In this document: positions 8,512-17,640 of the stretch, piece by piece
Position numbering within the stretch: position 1 is the stretch's first letter
Layout: every line of letters begins with the position of its first letter
Assembly: GCA_029785375.1 (NCBI GenBank)
Contig: JAFLZV010000006.1
Span: 1-64,000 of the forward strand
Reading direction: 5' to 3'
Length of the DNA: 64,000 nt
DNA from: Nitrososphaerota archaeon
Lineage (GTDB): Archaea > Thermoproteota > Nitrososphaeria > Nitrososphaerales > Gagatemarchaeaceae
Translations under genes and position numbers: made by a program
The notes under the pieces: model-generated
Seen by the model: the letters and a program-made list of their open reading frames with translations, nothing else
Databases searched by the model: none
Told to the model about the DNA's origin: nothing

Positions 8512-8913
8512 TTGAACTCCAGTCTTGTGTTTCGAGTCACCGGTGCCGCCCTCGGTATCCAGGTGGCGCTTGGAGGGCTTGTCTCATTCGGTTTCCTCGA
8601 CGCCTCAGCGCACATAATCTGGGGGATAGTGGTAGGAATTCTCGCCATCGCGTCTCTCGTATATGTCGCCAGGATGTCACCGCGCCCCAAGAGGCTCTTC
8701 GGCCTCACTATAGGGATGGGAGTCGACATTCTCATCCAGGCTTTGATAGGATTCGCCGCCTTGGCTACGACTAGTGTCCCCACTCTAAGCAACGCCATCG
8801 CCTGGTTCCATCTCCTCAACGCCTTTGCGATCTTCGCCATGTTCATGGCGTTGAGCCTTGCCAAGCCAGGAGAGGTGCCGACTACTGTGGCCCCTTCGGC
8901 GAGACGCCCCTGA
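8512..8913 (+). CDS. Small multi-pass membrane protein, hypothetical
   Basis: About four predicted TM segments by hydrophobicity. Confidence 0.5.
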   Translation: MNSSLVFRVTGAALGIQVALGGLVSFGFLDASAHIIWGIVVGILAIASLVYVARMSPRPKRLFGLTIGMGVDILIQALIGFAALATTSVPTLSNAIAWFHLLNAFAIFAMFMALSLAKPGEVPTTVAPSARRP

Positions 8914-9198
8914 TGCAGCCGTCCAATCCAGTAAGACACTGTCGCTGCCTTCGAACGTTACTCCGAGGGCGTCCGTGCGGCAATCATGCGATATCCAGTC
9001 CGACATGACGATGTTCTATCCAGGCTCCAGTTCCTGTTAAAGGTGGGGCGAAGTATCAATGCCCGACTCTCAATTTTGAGTCGAGCATGTGGTCAGGGAT
9101 CTGTGCATGACTCCAACAGGCCGGGTGGCCCGGGGTTTCCATTGAAGCATGCCATGCGTCATCGGTTCTGTTGGACAACTCAACTTCAAATCGGATTG

Positions 9199-9230
9199 TT
9201 TATACACGTCCCCTCCTAACCGATTAGGCA
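9199..9230 (+). promoter_or_regulatory. TATA box plus CTCCTAAC-N-ATTAGG palindromic element of the oxidoreductase operon
   Basis: tttatacacgtcccCTCCTAACCGATTAGGcATG; CCTAA-N4-TTAGG inverted repeat next to the start codon. Confidence 0.55.
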
Positions 9231-9928
9231 TGGATGGAGAGGATTCTACAGGGGATAATTTCCACAACGAAGAAACCGGGTCCAATCCATTGGACACAAA
9301 AATGAACAGGAGAAAATTTCTGAAGGCGAGTGCGATTTCCGCCGGGGTAGTCGGCTTAGGTGGAATCGCTTTGAGCGCGGGCAACAATAGCACCGTACTT
9401 GAGCCTCCGACTCAGACCGTGCCTAGTACGTCCAATGCGGATCCCTTCGCACTTCAGTCCATCACACTGAATATAAACGGACAGAGCTATCAAGTGGGGG
9501 TAGAGCCGAGAGACATGTTGAACAACGTGATTCGCGATTATCTCGGCCTGATAGGCACTAAGAGACCGTGCAACAGAGGAGAGTGCGGAGGTTGCACCGT
9601 GTTGATTGATGACGTCCCCCATATGTCGTGTACATACCCTGCTTATCGTGCGGTTGGGCACGCGATTCTCACGGTCGAAGGATATAACGTCGATCCGGTG
9701 CTTAACGCGGTACAGCAGGCTTGGGTGCAAGCCGACAGCGGGCAGTGCAGCGGCTGCCAGGAGGGTCAGGTCATGGCTGCTACCGCTCTTTTGAAGAGCA
9801 ACCCGAATCCTAGCCTCGACGAGATAAAATTCGCTATGAGCGGAAACATCTGCAGGTGCGGCAACTATGCAGGCATCATCGCCGGCATTCAACTGGCCGC
9901 ACAGAACCTTCAGGGAGGTAGCGCGTAA
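9230..9928 (+). CDS. Xanthine oxidase-family [2Fe-2S] subunit with Tat signal (PaoA/CoxS-like)
   Basis: MNRRKFLKASAISAGVVGLGG Tat signal; CNRGECGGCTVL and CSGCQEGQV...GNICRCGNY [2Fe-2S] motifs. Confidence 0.88.
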   Translation: MDGEDSTGDNFHNEETGSNPLDTKMNRRKFLKASAISAGVVGLGGIALSAGNNSTVLEPPTQTVPSTSNADPFALQSITLNINGQSYQVGVEPRDMLNNVIRDYLGLIGTKRPCNRGECGGCTVLIDDVPHMSCTYPAYRAVGHAILTVEGYNVDPVLNAVQQAWVQADSGQCSGCQEGQVMAATALLKSNPNPSLDEIKFAMSGNICRCGNYAGIIAGIQLAAQNLQGGSA

Positions 9929-12363
9929 TGAGCAGTAGCAGCAGCAGCCAGAGCAGCGGCGAAAACAATCTGAGTACCAATGCAAAGTTCGCCTTGGTAG
10001 GCAACCCAGCCGTAACGAGACGGGACCTATACGCCAAGATTACCGGCCAGCGGAAGTATACCCAGGACATCGTTCCCAGCGACATCGGGGCAAGTAGCAT
10101 GTGGTACGCAGGCTTCCTCGTTGCGCCTCACCCTCACGCGATAGTGACAAGCATCGATACAAGTGAAGCCCAGAACGCAGGGTACGTGACTCTAGTCGAG
10201 TCAGATCTGCCAGTTGGCAGCCTGTTTTCTGGAGGAAGAGCCTATCCTCCTTTGGTCAGCGGCGAAGTGTTGTACGCTGGCCAGCCAGTGGCTGCCGTCG
10301 CTGCGCCTAGCGCCAACGAGGTAGTCGACGCACTGAGCAAAATCAAGGTCGAATACGAACTGCTCCCTTATGTCTTCGACGCCCAGGAAGCGCTTCAGGC
10401 CGATGCGCCTCAGCTCTGGCCGGGTGGAAACGTCCCTGGCGGCGGAATCTCTGAAAATCGCCAGGCCATATCCGCGGAGGTCAACGTAAGCTTAGGAGAC
10501 GTTGCGACCGCACTGCAGAACTCAGACGTCGTCTACGAAGATACCTTTGTCACCACAGTACAGCAACACTTTGAAATCCTCCCGAGAGGGGCGATTGCAT
10601 ACTGGTCAGGTGGCCAACTCACCGTACACGCCACGACACAGTGGGCTTGGCTTGTCCAGATCATCTTGGCGAACTACTTCGCGATACCTCTCTCAGATGT
10701 AATCGTCACCACTTCGTTAGGCGGTTACGAGGATGGAGGGGCCCTCGGCAATGGCCTGGGGAACAAGACCAGCGGGGAGGAGTACGTCCTGGCTGCTGTC
10801 CTTGCCAAGAAGGTAGGCGCTCCAGTGAAGTTCATCCACACCAGGATGACGCATGCTCTCACCACGACGAATCGGTGGCCAATAACAGCCAAGATCAAGC
10901 TCGGAGCCATGAGCGACGGCACTCTGACGGCTATCGACGCAGTGTACTACTGCAATGTCGGCGGGCGAGGAGGCGCCCAGGGATCAGACGCAGTGAGCGA
11001 TCTCTACAACACCTATGTCTGTCCCAACGTCAGTATCTCGAGCATACCAGTCAACACCAATAAATTCGCTCTAGGTGCCTTCATGAGGAGTGTGGGCGAA
11101 GAGCAAGGGCACTTCATAATGGAGTCGGCGATGGACGAGCTGGCACAAAAGCTCAACATGGACCCAACCGCATTCAGACTCAAGAACATGAGAACCAGCG
11201 CCAACGCAGTCGATCCAGTAGCAAAGAAGCCATACACCACCATCGCGCAGCCCCAATCGCTCCAGGCAGTCATGAGTGCCTCTAACTGGACCAGCAAATG
11301 GAAGGGCTGGGGCATCCCCACCTCTGTCAATGGCACTAAGCGGACAGGAATAGGAGTCAGCATTCAGAATGCAGCGAAGGGCGCACCAATCCCTCCGTCC
11401 ACCTCGCAGGTGCAGGTAGACCCGGATGGGACGGTCACAGTCTACATTGGTCTGACCGACCATGGCGCGGGCGGAAACACGACCTTTCCGCTTATCGCCG
11501 CGGAGGCCCTCGGTCTTACCTCGATGGATAACGTCAAGCTGATCCAGTCTGATACGAGGTACACGACCAACTCCAGCGTCACAGCAGGAAGCCAGTCCAC
11601 ACACAATTCGCATTCTCTACTCTACGCCGTGGAGGATTTGAAGAGCCAGTGGTTCCCGACGGTAGCTCAGAGCTTGGGCGCGAGCGCAGACAACCTGGTC
11701 TTCGGAAACGACACCATCTATGACAAGACAAACCCGTCGAACAGCATTTCCTTCAAGAACGCGGCAGCCCTGCTCAAGAGTTCGGTGAAGGGCTTCGGGG
11801 TTTGGCAGATTCCCGAGGACGTGGCTTACAGATCAACCGGCGCCAGGATAGCCGAAGTGGAGGTAGACGTCGTGACTGGCGAAGTGCACGTAGTGAGTCA
11901 CTCATTTGCACTGGGACTCGGCAGGACCATCTTCTACAAGGGTGCCATGCATCAAATGATGGGCGGCTCAGTGATGGGAGTCGGCTCGGCTTTCTACGAG
12001 GAAATCATCCCTGATCCAAGCCAGGATGTTACTCCAAAACCTGGCTATCCCACTTCCGGGAGTTTCCTCAACCCGAACTACCATGACTACGAGATTCCTA
12101 CTATAATGGAGAACCCTGACACAGCGGACGCAATACCTGTGCAGAACATCGACCCAACCGGCCCATTTGGCGCTACAGGAATAGGAGAAAACACCATAAT
12201 AGGCGCAGATGTCACCTACACCAACGCGTTGAGCAACGCTTTGGGAGGGTACAGATTCAAGAAAACCCCCGTCCGCATAGAGGACGTAGTCGCAGCGATA
12301 CAGGCGATGAATGGCAATGCGGGTGCGGCGCCAAGTACGACGTCGTCGAGTACGACGTCCTAG
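9928..12363 (+). CDS. Xanthine oxidase-family molybdopterin-binding (large) subunit
   Basis: RRDLYAKITGQRKYTQDI start, GAFMRSVGEEQGHFIMESAMDELA, C-terminal GATGIGEN containing the expected catalytic Glu. Confidence 0.88.
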   Translation: MSSSSSSQSSGENNLSTNAKFALVGNPAVTRRDLYAKITGQRKYTQDIVPSDIGASSMWYAGFLVAPHPHAIVTSIDTSEAQNAGYVTLVESDLPVGSLFSGGRAYPPLVSGEVLYAGQPVAAVAAPSANEVVDALSKIKVEYELLPYVFDAQEALQADAPQLWPGGNVPGGGISENRQAISAEVNVSLGDVATALQNSDVVYEDTFVTTVQQHFEILPRGAIAYWSGGQLTVHATTQWAWLVQIILANYFAIPLSDVIVTTSLGGYEDGGALGNGLGNKTSGEEYVLAAVLAKKVGAPVKFIHTRMTHALTTTNRWPITAKIKLGAMSDGTLTAIDAVYYCNVGGRGGAQGSDAVSDLYNTYVCPNVSISSIPVNTNKFALGAFMRSVGEEQGHFIMESAMDELAQKLNMDPTAFRLKNMRTSANAVDPVAKKPYTTIAQPQSLQAVMSASNWTSKWKGWGIPTSVNGTKRTGIGVSIQNAAKGAPIPPSTSQVQVDPDGTVTVYIGLTDHGAGGNTTFPLIAAEALGLTSMDNVKLIQSDTRYTTNSSVTAGSQSTHNSHSLLYAVEDLKSQWFPTVAQSLGASADNLVFGNDTIYDKTNPSNSISFKNAAALLKSSVKGFGVWQIPEDVAYRSTGARIAEVEVDVVTGEVHVVSHSFALGLGRTIFYKGAMHQMMGGSVMGVGSAFYEEIIPDPSQDVTPKPGYPTSGSFLNPNYHDYEIPTIMENPDTADAIPVQNIDPTGPFGATGIGENTIIGADVTYTNALSNALGGYRFKKTPVRIEDVVAAIQAMNGNAGAAPSTTSSSTTS

Positions 12364-12374
12364 AGAGTGAGAAG

Positions 12375-13388
12375 ATGAGTAGCAACAACGAGGTACCAAA
12401 ATTCGGCCTACTCGTGCCAAGCACAACAGAGCAGGCGGTCTCTCTCCTGACACAATATGGCGGTCAGGCGAAGATAATGTCGGGAGGCACGGACCTCCTC
12501 TACACGATGAAAAACGGGGTCAAGTACAAGACCCCCGAGTATGTGGTAGACATCTCAGGTCTCCCTCTGAACTACATAAACTACGATGCAACAGATGGGC
12601 TCAGAATCGGGGCAACAACCCCAATCGCATCCATCGCGTCTGACCCAAACATCGCCCAATACTATCCAGTTCTGAATCAGGCAGCGAACACAGTGGCTGC
12701 GCCCCAACTCCGTAACCAGGGAACCGCCGCTGGTGACGTAATCCAAGACACTTGGTGCTGGTACCTGAGGAACAACTATCCATGCTGGCAGAACGGCGGC
12801 AACGTCTGCTTCGGCGTGCTGGGCGACAACAGGTATTATCAGTCAATCTTCGGTGGCAGGCTCACATATGCTGTCAATCCAGGCGACACCCCAGTGGCGT
12901 ACTTCGCCCTCAACGCTGATGTCGCGGTGCAGGGGCCTGGCGGAACCACCAACATGCCGATCAGCCAGCTCCTCCCAGGAGAGGCCATCGTGGACGGAAA
13001 GGTGAAGGAGAACTCGTTACAGCACAACGAGATGGTCACAGAGATTCACGTCCCACCGCCCCCCGCCAACTCCAAGAGTTCGTGGTACAAGGTACGCGCC
13101 AGGCAGTCGTTCGACTTCGCGCTCGCGAGCGCTGCGGTCGTTCTGACCTTCAATGGCAGCACGATTTCCCATGCCAGTTTGGTTTTAGGAGGCGTCGATG
13201 TCGCCCCGCACAGGGCGACGGCCGCAGAGTCCTATCTGGTCGGGCAGAGCCTCACACCCAGCACGATACAAGAAGCAGCGGTGAAAGCAGTCGAAGGAGC
13301 CGCCCCACTCACAACCGGCACAGGTAACTCGTTCAGAGTGTTCCTTACGCAGGGGGCCGTGACTAAGGCTTTGACTCTACTGAGCTAG
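12375..13388 (+). CDS. Xanthine oxidase-family FAD-binding subunit (CoxM/PaoB-like)
   Basis: MSGGTDLLYTMKNG; QLRNQGTAAGDVIQDTWCWYLRNNYPCWQNGGNVCFGVLGDNRYY Cys-rich insertion as in PaoB/YagS-type subunits. Confidence 0.85.
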   Translation: MSSNNEVPKFGLLVPSTTEQAVSLLTQYGGQAKIMSGGTDLLYTMKNGVKYKTPEYVVDISGLPLNYINYDATDGLRIGATTPIASIASDPNIAQYYPVLNQAANTVAAPQLRNQGTAAGDVIQDTWCWYLRNNYPCWQNGGNVCFGVLGDNRYYQSIFGGRLTYAVNPGDTPVAYFALNADVAVQGPGGTTNMPISQLLPGEAIVDGKVKENSLQHNEMVTEIHVPPPPANSKSSWYKVRARQSFDFALASAAVVLTFNGSTISHASLVLGGVDVAPHRATAAESYLVGQSLTPSTIQEAAVKAVEGAAPLTTGTGNSFRVFLTQGAVTKALTLLS

Positions 13389-13517
13389 ATGCGCCCAATC
13401 CCGTCGGCTATAGCGGCCGGGTCGGAGCCCCCTCGGACGGCTGGCAATGGCTTAAGAGCCCACGGAGTGCGGGGTGCCGTGAGGAAGGCACACCCTGCCT
13501 TTTCGAGTTGAAAGGAC

Positions 13518-13763
13518 TTGAGCTCTGGTCATCTTCAGGAAGGGAGCGAGTCGGAAGAGCTGACCCTCTCCCAGATTGCCGGGAAGTACAAGGACCGATG
13601 GGTTGCTATCGTAGTCACCGCTCGTGACGCCAACTCGCAACCCACGAAGGGCAAGATTGTGACCCAGGATGTCGACAGATACAGGCTGAGGCAAAGCTTG
13701 GCTAAGCACGACGAAGTCTGCATATTCTACACAGGTGAGACGCCTTATCCACTGCTCCTTTGA
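13518..13763 (+). CDS. Small DUF5678-like protein
   Basis: IAGKYKDRWVAIVVTARDANSQPTKGKIVTQDVDRYRLRQSLAKHDEVCIFYTGETPYPLLL. Confidence 0.45.
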   Translation: MSSGHLQEGSESEELTLSQIAGKYKDRWVAIVVTARDANSQPTKGKIVTQDVDRYRLRQSLAKHDEVCIFYTGETPYPLLL

Positions 13764-14170
13764 CAGAAATCGAGTTGGGAAGGTTCCCTTCCGTCTTCGC
13801 CAGAGTGAAGGGAATCAACTCTAAGGTCAGGGAGTACAGGGCTCTGATAGATCCAGTGTACGAGTATTGTGTAATCCCAAAGGGAGATGCATATCTCTTC
13901 GGCCATTCGGAGGTGGCATTCCAACAGATGACCGTCGGTCCGCCCAACGCCCGGACCTTGATTACGGGGGGCGGTTTCAACAAGACTGTCGTTTTCGAGG
14001 TTGGGAGCGTGGAAATAGGCGGGCTCTTCTTTGAGCATGTGGAGTTCGCAGCAGTCGATCTTCCTCAGCAAGTCGGGTTTGAGGCTGTGATCGGCAAGAG
14101 CCTCTTGAAACACGCCTCTGTCACCCTAGACTGGGAGCACAAGCTGCTCAGGATTTCAAAGGCGAGCTAG
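13760..14170 (+). CDS. Retropepsin-fold-like protein lacking the canonical D-T/S-G
   Basis: REYRALIDPVYEYCVIP ... GFEAVIGKSLLKHASVTLDWEHKLLRI. Confidence 0.5.
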   Translation: MTEIELGRFPSVFARVKGINSKVREYRALIDPVYEYCVIPKGDAYLFGHSEVAFQQMTVGPPNARTLITGGGFNKTVVFEVGSVEIGGLFFEHVEFAAVDLPQQVGFEAVIGKSLLKHASVTLDWEHKLLRISKAS

Positions 14171-14602
14171 ATGTTCGGCAGCAAGAAGCTGACGTTCCCT
14201 GTCAAGGGTCCCATGCGGGTGGTGTGTCGTATAGAGGGGCAAAACAAGCATGCGAGGGAACTGACGGCATTCTTGGACTTCAACTCCACCCACTGCCTTA
14301 TGTTCGCCCACGACGCCATTTACTTGGGATACTCTGACGTCGCCAACAGGGCCAGGGAGTGGAGGGGGCTCTTTCCCGAAAAGGCGCCCTATCTAATCTC
14401 CTTCAGGGGGGTGGAGCGTGCTATCCTGATTAGGCTGAAGCAGGTCTCATTGGGTCCTTTTGCGGTCGAAGACGTGACTGCGGTTTGTCTCGAGGCGGAG
14501 CCATCCCTGTTGCTGCCCTACGACGTTGTTCTCGGGAGGTCCTTCCTCGACAAGTTCAAGGTCACCTATGATGGGAAGGCAAAGTCTCTTTCCATCTCCT
14601 AG
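14171..14602 (+). CDS. Second retropepsin-fold-like protein lacking the canonical D-T/S-G
   Basis: ELTAFLDFNSTHCLMF ... LPYDVVLGRSFLDKFKVTYDGKAKSLSI. Confidence 0.5.
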   Translation: MFGSKKLTFPVKGPMRVVCRIEGQNKHARELTAFLDFNSTHCLMFAHDAIYLGYSDVANRAREWRGLFPEKAPYLISFRGVERAILIRLKQVSLGPFAVEDVTAVCLEAEPSLLLPYDVVLGRSFLDKFKVTYDGKAKSLSIS

Positions 14603-14907
14603 GCTCTTGTTTCTCAGACGACGTGCGGCGTCAGACGTCGCCAGGGCCCCACTCTTGCAGTCATGCTCCGGCGTGTCAGACAGGATGGCAGCGGGCCTGG
14701 CCCGAATGTTCAGGGAGAAGCTGGGCATCTTGAGGGCGTTCGACTACAAGGCCATAGAGAGGTCGAGGCCACCCCGGGCCCGGTCGCGGAACTGCTCAGG
14801 AGGTACCTACACAGCATCAGGAGGTCCGGGTACCTAGGCTACCTAAAGCCGGGCCTCGTGACGACGCTGCTCAGCTGTTAGTGTTACAAGGCCCTAGCTC
14901 AAAACGA

Positions 14908-14937
14908 TTTAATATCGGCCTCTCCTAACGTATTAAG
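14908..14937 (+). promoter_or_regulatory. TATA box plus CTCCTAAC-GTATTAAG element upstream of the cytochrome-b-like gene
   Basis: tttaatatcggcctCTCCTAACGTATTAAG; same TATA-to-element spacing (14 nt) as at 9199-9228. Confidence 0.5.
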
Positions 14938-14942
14938 CTGGA

Positions 14943-15713
14943 ATGAATTCAACAAGTGCTGTTCAGACCGCTGTTCAGATGCGTTGGACAAAAACAAGGC
15001 TGACGATTTCTGGTCTGTTCATCCTGGCGCTGGGGGTGTTCTACGAGGGGGTCGTGCTTCCTTCGACCTCCTTCGAAACCGCAGTATACAGATATCCGTT
15101 CTCCTTCGAGGCGGACATCTATCTTATTGCCGTTATTCTCATGGCGATTCACTACGTGGCAAGATTCTTCAAGCCAAGACAACTTGCAACCGAGCCGGCT
15201 AAAGTGACAAAGACCATTGGCCTGGAGATGGCACTGAAGGTGGCGTTCTTACTGGAGGTGGGCGGCTCGTATCTTACCGGTACAATGGTCGCGTCGCCAG
15301 AGATATTCACACCCCTCAGGTTCCTGACTGGTGCGACATTACCATTCGCTCTGAATCTCCACGCAACCTTCGCTTCGCTTCTCATAGCGACGGGGGTTGC
15401 GATAGTCGTCCTCGAGGTTGCGAGGATTGCAACGAAGAAGCTGACTGTGAAGCAGTGGCTCATTAGTGCCAGATTCGTAGAGGCGAAGGCGCTGTACTGG
15501 GTGTTGGCCATCATTGTCATATTCCAGGGGATACTGGGGCTCTACCTCCTAGGAACCATCTCGCCCATCGGCCCGTTCGGTCTGATCGGGCTCAACTCCT
15601 ATGCCTTCGAGGCCCTGGTTCGAAGTCTCCATGGGCCGACTGCGGCCGTGCTGATATCCCTGTTCTATGGGATGGTCTACCTGAGAATCAGGCCGGACTA
15701 CAGCATAAGGTAA
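14943..15713 (+). CDS. Multi-pass membrane protein, possibly cytochrome-b-like
   Basis: About six hydrophobic segments with His in or near them (MAIHYVARF, LNLHATFASL, RSLHGPTAAVL). Confidence 0.5.
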   Translation: MNSTSAVQTAVQMRWTKTRLTISGLFILALGVFYEGVVLPSTSFETAVYRYPFSFEADIYLIAVILMAIHYVARFFKPRQLATEPAKVTKTIGLEMALKVAFLLEVGGSYLTGTMVASPEIFTPLRFLTGATLPFALNLHATFASLLIATGVAIVVLEVARIATKKLTVKQWLISARFVEAKALYWVLAIIVIFQGILGLYLLGTISPIGPFGLIGLNSYAFEALVRSLHGPTAAVLISLFYGMVYLRIRPDYSIR

Positions 15714-15895
15714 GGCCTGTTCTGCTAGGACGCAGTTAACTGGTGCGGAGACCTTCCTCCGAAGGCATCGGCGCACGCAGATGTGGCATGTTGCCCGCGA
15801 GGTGCCTGGGGCAGACCGCCGGGGGATGCTCCGCGACGGGTAGGCGTGATGCAGCTGAGCAACGTTTTTGTGCACCGCCTGAAGGTTTCACATAG

Positions 15896-16912
15896 ATGAC
15901 ATCAGTAGAGCAGATGGCTGACCGGCTGATCGACGGCAAGGGCCGGACGGCGAAGAAGCTCAGAATCTCCGTGACGGACAGGTGCAACTTTGCCTGTCTC
16001 TTCTGCATGCCAGACAAAGGCAAGGTGAAGTGGCTGCCAGAAGCAGACCAACTGACGTTCGACGAAATCGAAAGGTCAGCACGAGTGCTCTCGGTGCTCG
16101 GGATAGACGGGATCAGGATAACCGGCGGGGAGCCGCTGCTGAGGAGGAACCTGGAGGCGTTGGTGGCCAGGCTCTCCAGGCTCGACGCGGTCGAGACGCT
16201 GGACATGACGACCAACGGCTGGTTCCTCAAACAGAAGGCCCGGCTGCTCAAGGACTCGGGCCTGCGTGGCGTGACCGTCAGCCTCCACAGCCTGAAGAGG
16301 GGTCGGTTCAGCAAGATATCAGGGATGGACGCCCTCCCCCGGGTCCTTGAGGGCATAGACGAGGCTGTCCGGGTAGGCCTAGACCCCGTCAAGGTCAACT
16401 CGGTCGCGATCAAGGGGTACAACGACGATGAGGTCGTAGACCTGGTGGACTACACCCACTCCAGGGGGCTATCGATAAGGTTCATCGAGTTCATGCCTCT
16501 GGACGGCCTGGGGATATGGTCCCCTGACGCGATCATGCCGGGCAAGGATATTATCTCGATCCTGAAGCGCTCCTACGACCTCCGCCCCATCGGACGGGAA
16601 AAGGGGAAGACTGCCTCGCTCTGGTCCTTCGGCAACGACGGGGAGAAGCTCGGGCTGATAACGCCCATGAGCGACCCGTTTTGCGACGACTGCGACAGGA
16701 TCAGGCTCACTTCGGACGGGAAGATGCTCTCCTGTCTCTTCGACACCCAATACTACGACCTCAAGCCCCTGCTCAGAGGGGGGAGGTCGGACGCCGAACT
16801 GGCTAAGTTCATGAAGGATGTCGTGAGCAAGAAGCCGGAAGGCGTGGGGCACATGCCCTGGATCAAGGACGGGTGGGCGAAGCCGAGGAACATGAACGCC
16901 ATAGGAGGATAG
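15896..16912 (+). CDS. moaA: GTP 3',8-cyclase MoaA
   Basis: Radical SAM CNFACLFCMP, GGEPLLRRN, C-terminal cluster CDDCDRIRLTSDG. Confidence 0.95.
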   Translation: MTSVEQMADRLIDGKGRTAKKLRISVTDRCNFACLFCMPDKGKVKWLPEADQLTFDEIERSARVLSVLGIDGIRITGGEPLLRRNLEALVARLSRLDAVETLDMTTNGWFLKQKARLLKDSGLRGVTVSLHSLKRGRFSKISGMDALPRVLEGIDEAVRVGLDPVKVNSVAIKGYNDDEVVDLVDYTHSRGLSIRFIEFMPLDGLGIWSPDAIMPGKDIISILKRSYDLRPIGREKGKTASLWSFGNDGEKLGLITPMSDPFCDDCDRIRLTSDGKMLSCLFDTQYYDLKPLLRGGRSDAELAKFMKDVVSKKPEGVGHMPWIKDGWAKPRNMNAIGG

Positions 16913-16918
16913 GCGAGA

Positions 16919-17167
16919 ATGGGGTCAGTGACAGTACTTTACTTCGCCGGGGCGCGAGACGCCGTAGGCAAGAAGCGCGAGGTGGTCCGCCTCGACGGCC
17001 TGTCGACGGCAGGGGACTTCTTGGACCGCTTGCTCAGGGACTACCCTAGGCTTCGTCCCATGAAGGCGACAATCAGGCTTTCAGTCAACCAGGAGGTCGT
17101 CGACGCCTCTGCGCCGGTGGCCGACGGCGACGAAATAGGCGTGCTTCCGCCGGTGGCGGGTGGGTAG
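16919..17167 (+). CDS. moaD: Molybdopterin synthase small subunit MoaD
   Basis: Ubiquitin-like, ends in VAGG. Confidence 0.9.
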   Translation: MGSVTVLYFAGARDAVGKKREVVRLDGLSTAGDFLDRLLRDYPRLRPMKATIRLSVNQEVVDASAPVADGDEIGVLPPVAGG

Positions 17168-17603
17168 GCTGGCGCGCTCTGCGACGAGGGAAGTCACCGG
17201 GCGTGACATCGACCCCACGAAGATCATGGCCGAAGTCGCCGACAGGGATGCGGGGGGGACGGTGGTCTTCATCGGGACCGTCCGGAGGACGAGCGAGGTG
17301 GGGAACGTGGACGCGATGGAATACCAGGCCTATGCGAAGATGGCAGAGAAGGGACTAAGGCGGATAGAGGCCGAGGTGAGAGAGAAGTGGCCCGTAAGAC
17401 AGGTGAGCATGGTCCACAGGGAAGGCCTCCTGAAGGTAGGCGAGGTCAGCGTCGTCGTGGCCGTCTCCTCGGAACACAGGGCGGAGGCCTTCGAAGCGTG
17501 CAGGTATGCCATCGACAGGATCAAGACGACGCTGCCACTCTGGAAGAGAGAAAAGATCAAGGGGAAGAATCGGTGGGTAGAGGGCTCACCGATCAAGAAG
17601 TAG
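17160..17603 (+). CDS. moaE: Molybdopterin synthase large subunit MoaE
   Basis: VVFIGTVRRTSEVGNVDAMEYQAYAKMAEKGL; PLWKREKIKGKNRWVEG. Confidence 0.93.
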   Translation: MGRLARSATREVTGRDIDPTKIMAEVADRDAGGTVVFIGTVRRTSEVGNVDAMEYQAYAKMAEKGLRRIEAEVREKWPVRQVSMVHREGLLKVGEVSVVVAVSSEHRAEAFEACRYAIDRIKTTLPLWKREKIKGKNRWVEGSPIKK

Positions 17604-17640
17604 CCCATCGGCCTCCCCGTTACCCTCGCCGACACGCCTT

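Noticed and set aside
9230-13388. Annotation as aerobic CO dehydrogenase coxSLM
   Set aside because: The large subunit lacks the form I AYxCSFR active-site loop; the Tat signal and Cys-rich FAD subunit fit a PaoABC-like enzyme better.
13452-13515. Hairpin-like GGGGTGCC...GGCACACC before the DUF5678-like ORF
   Set aside because: Short and imperfect; no independent support for an RNA element.
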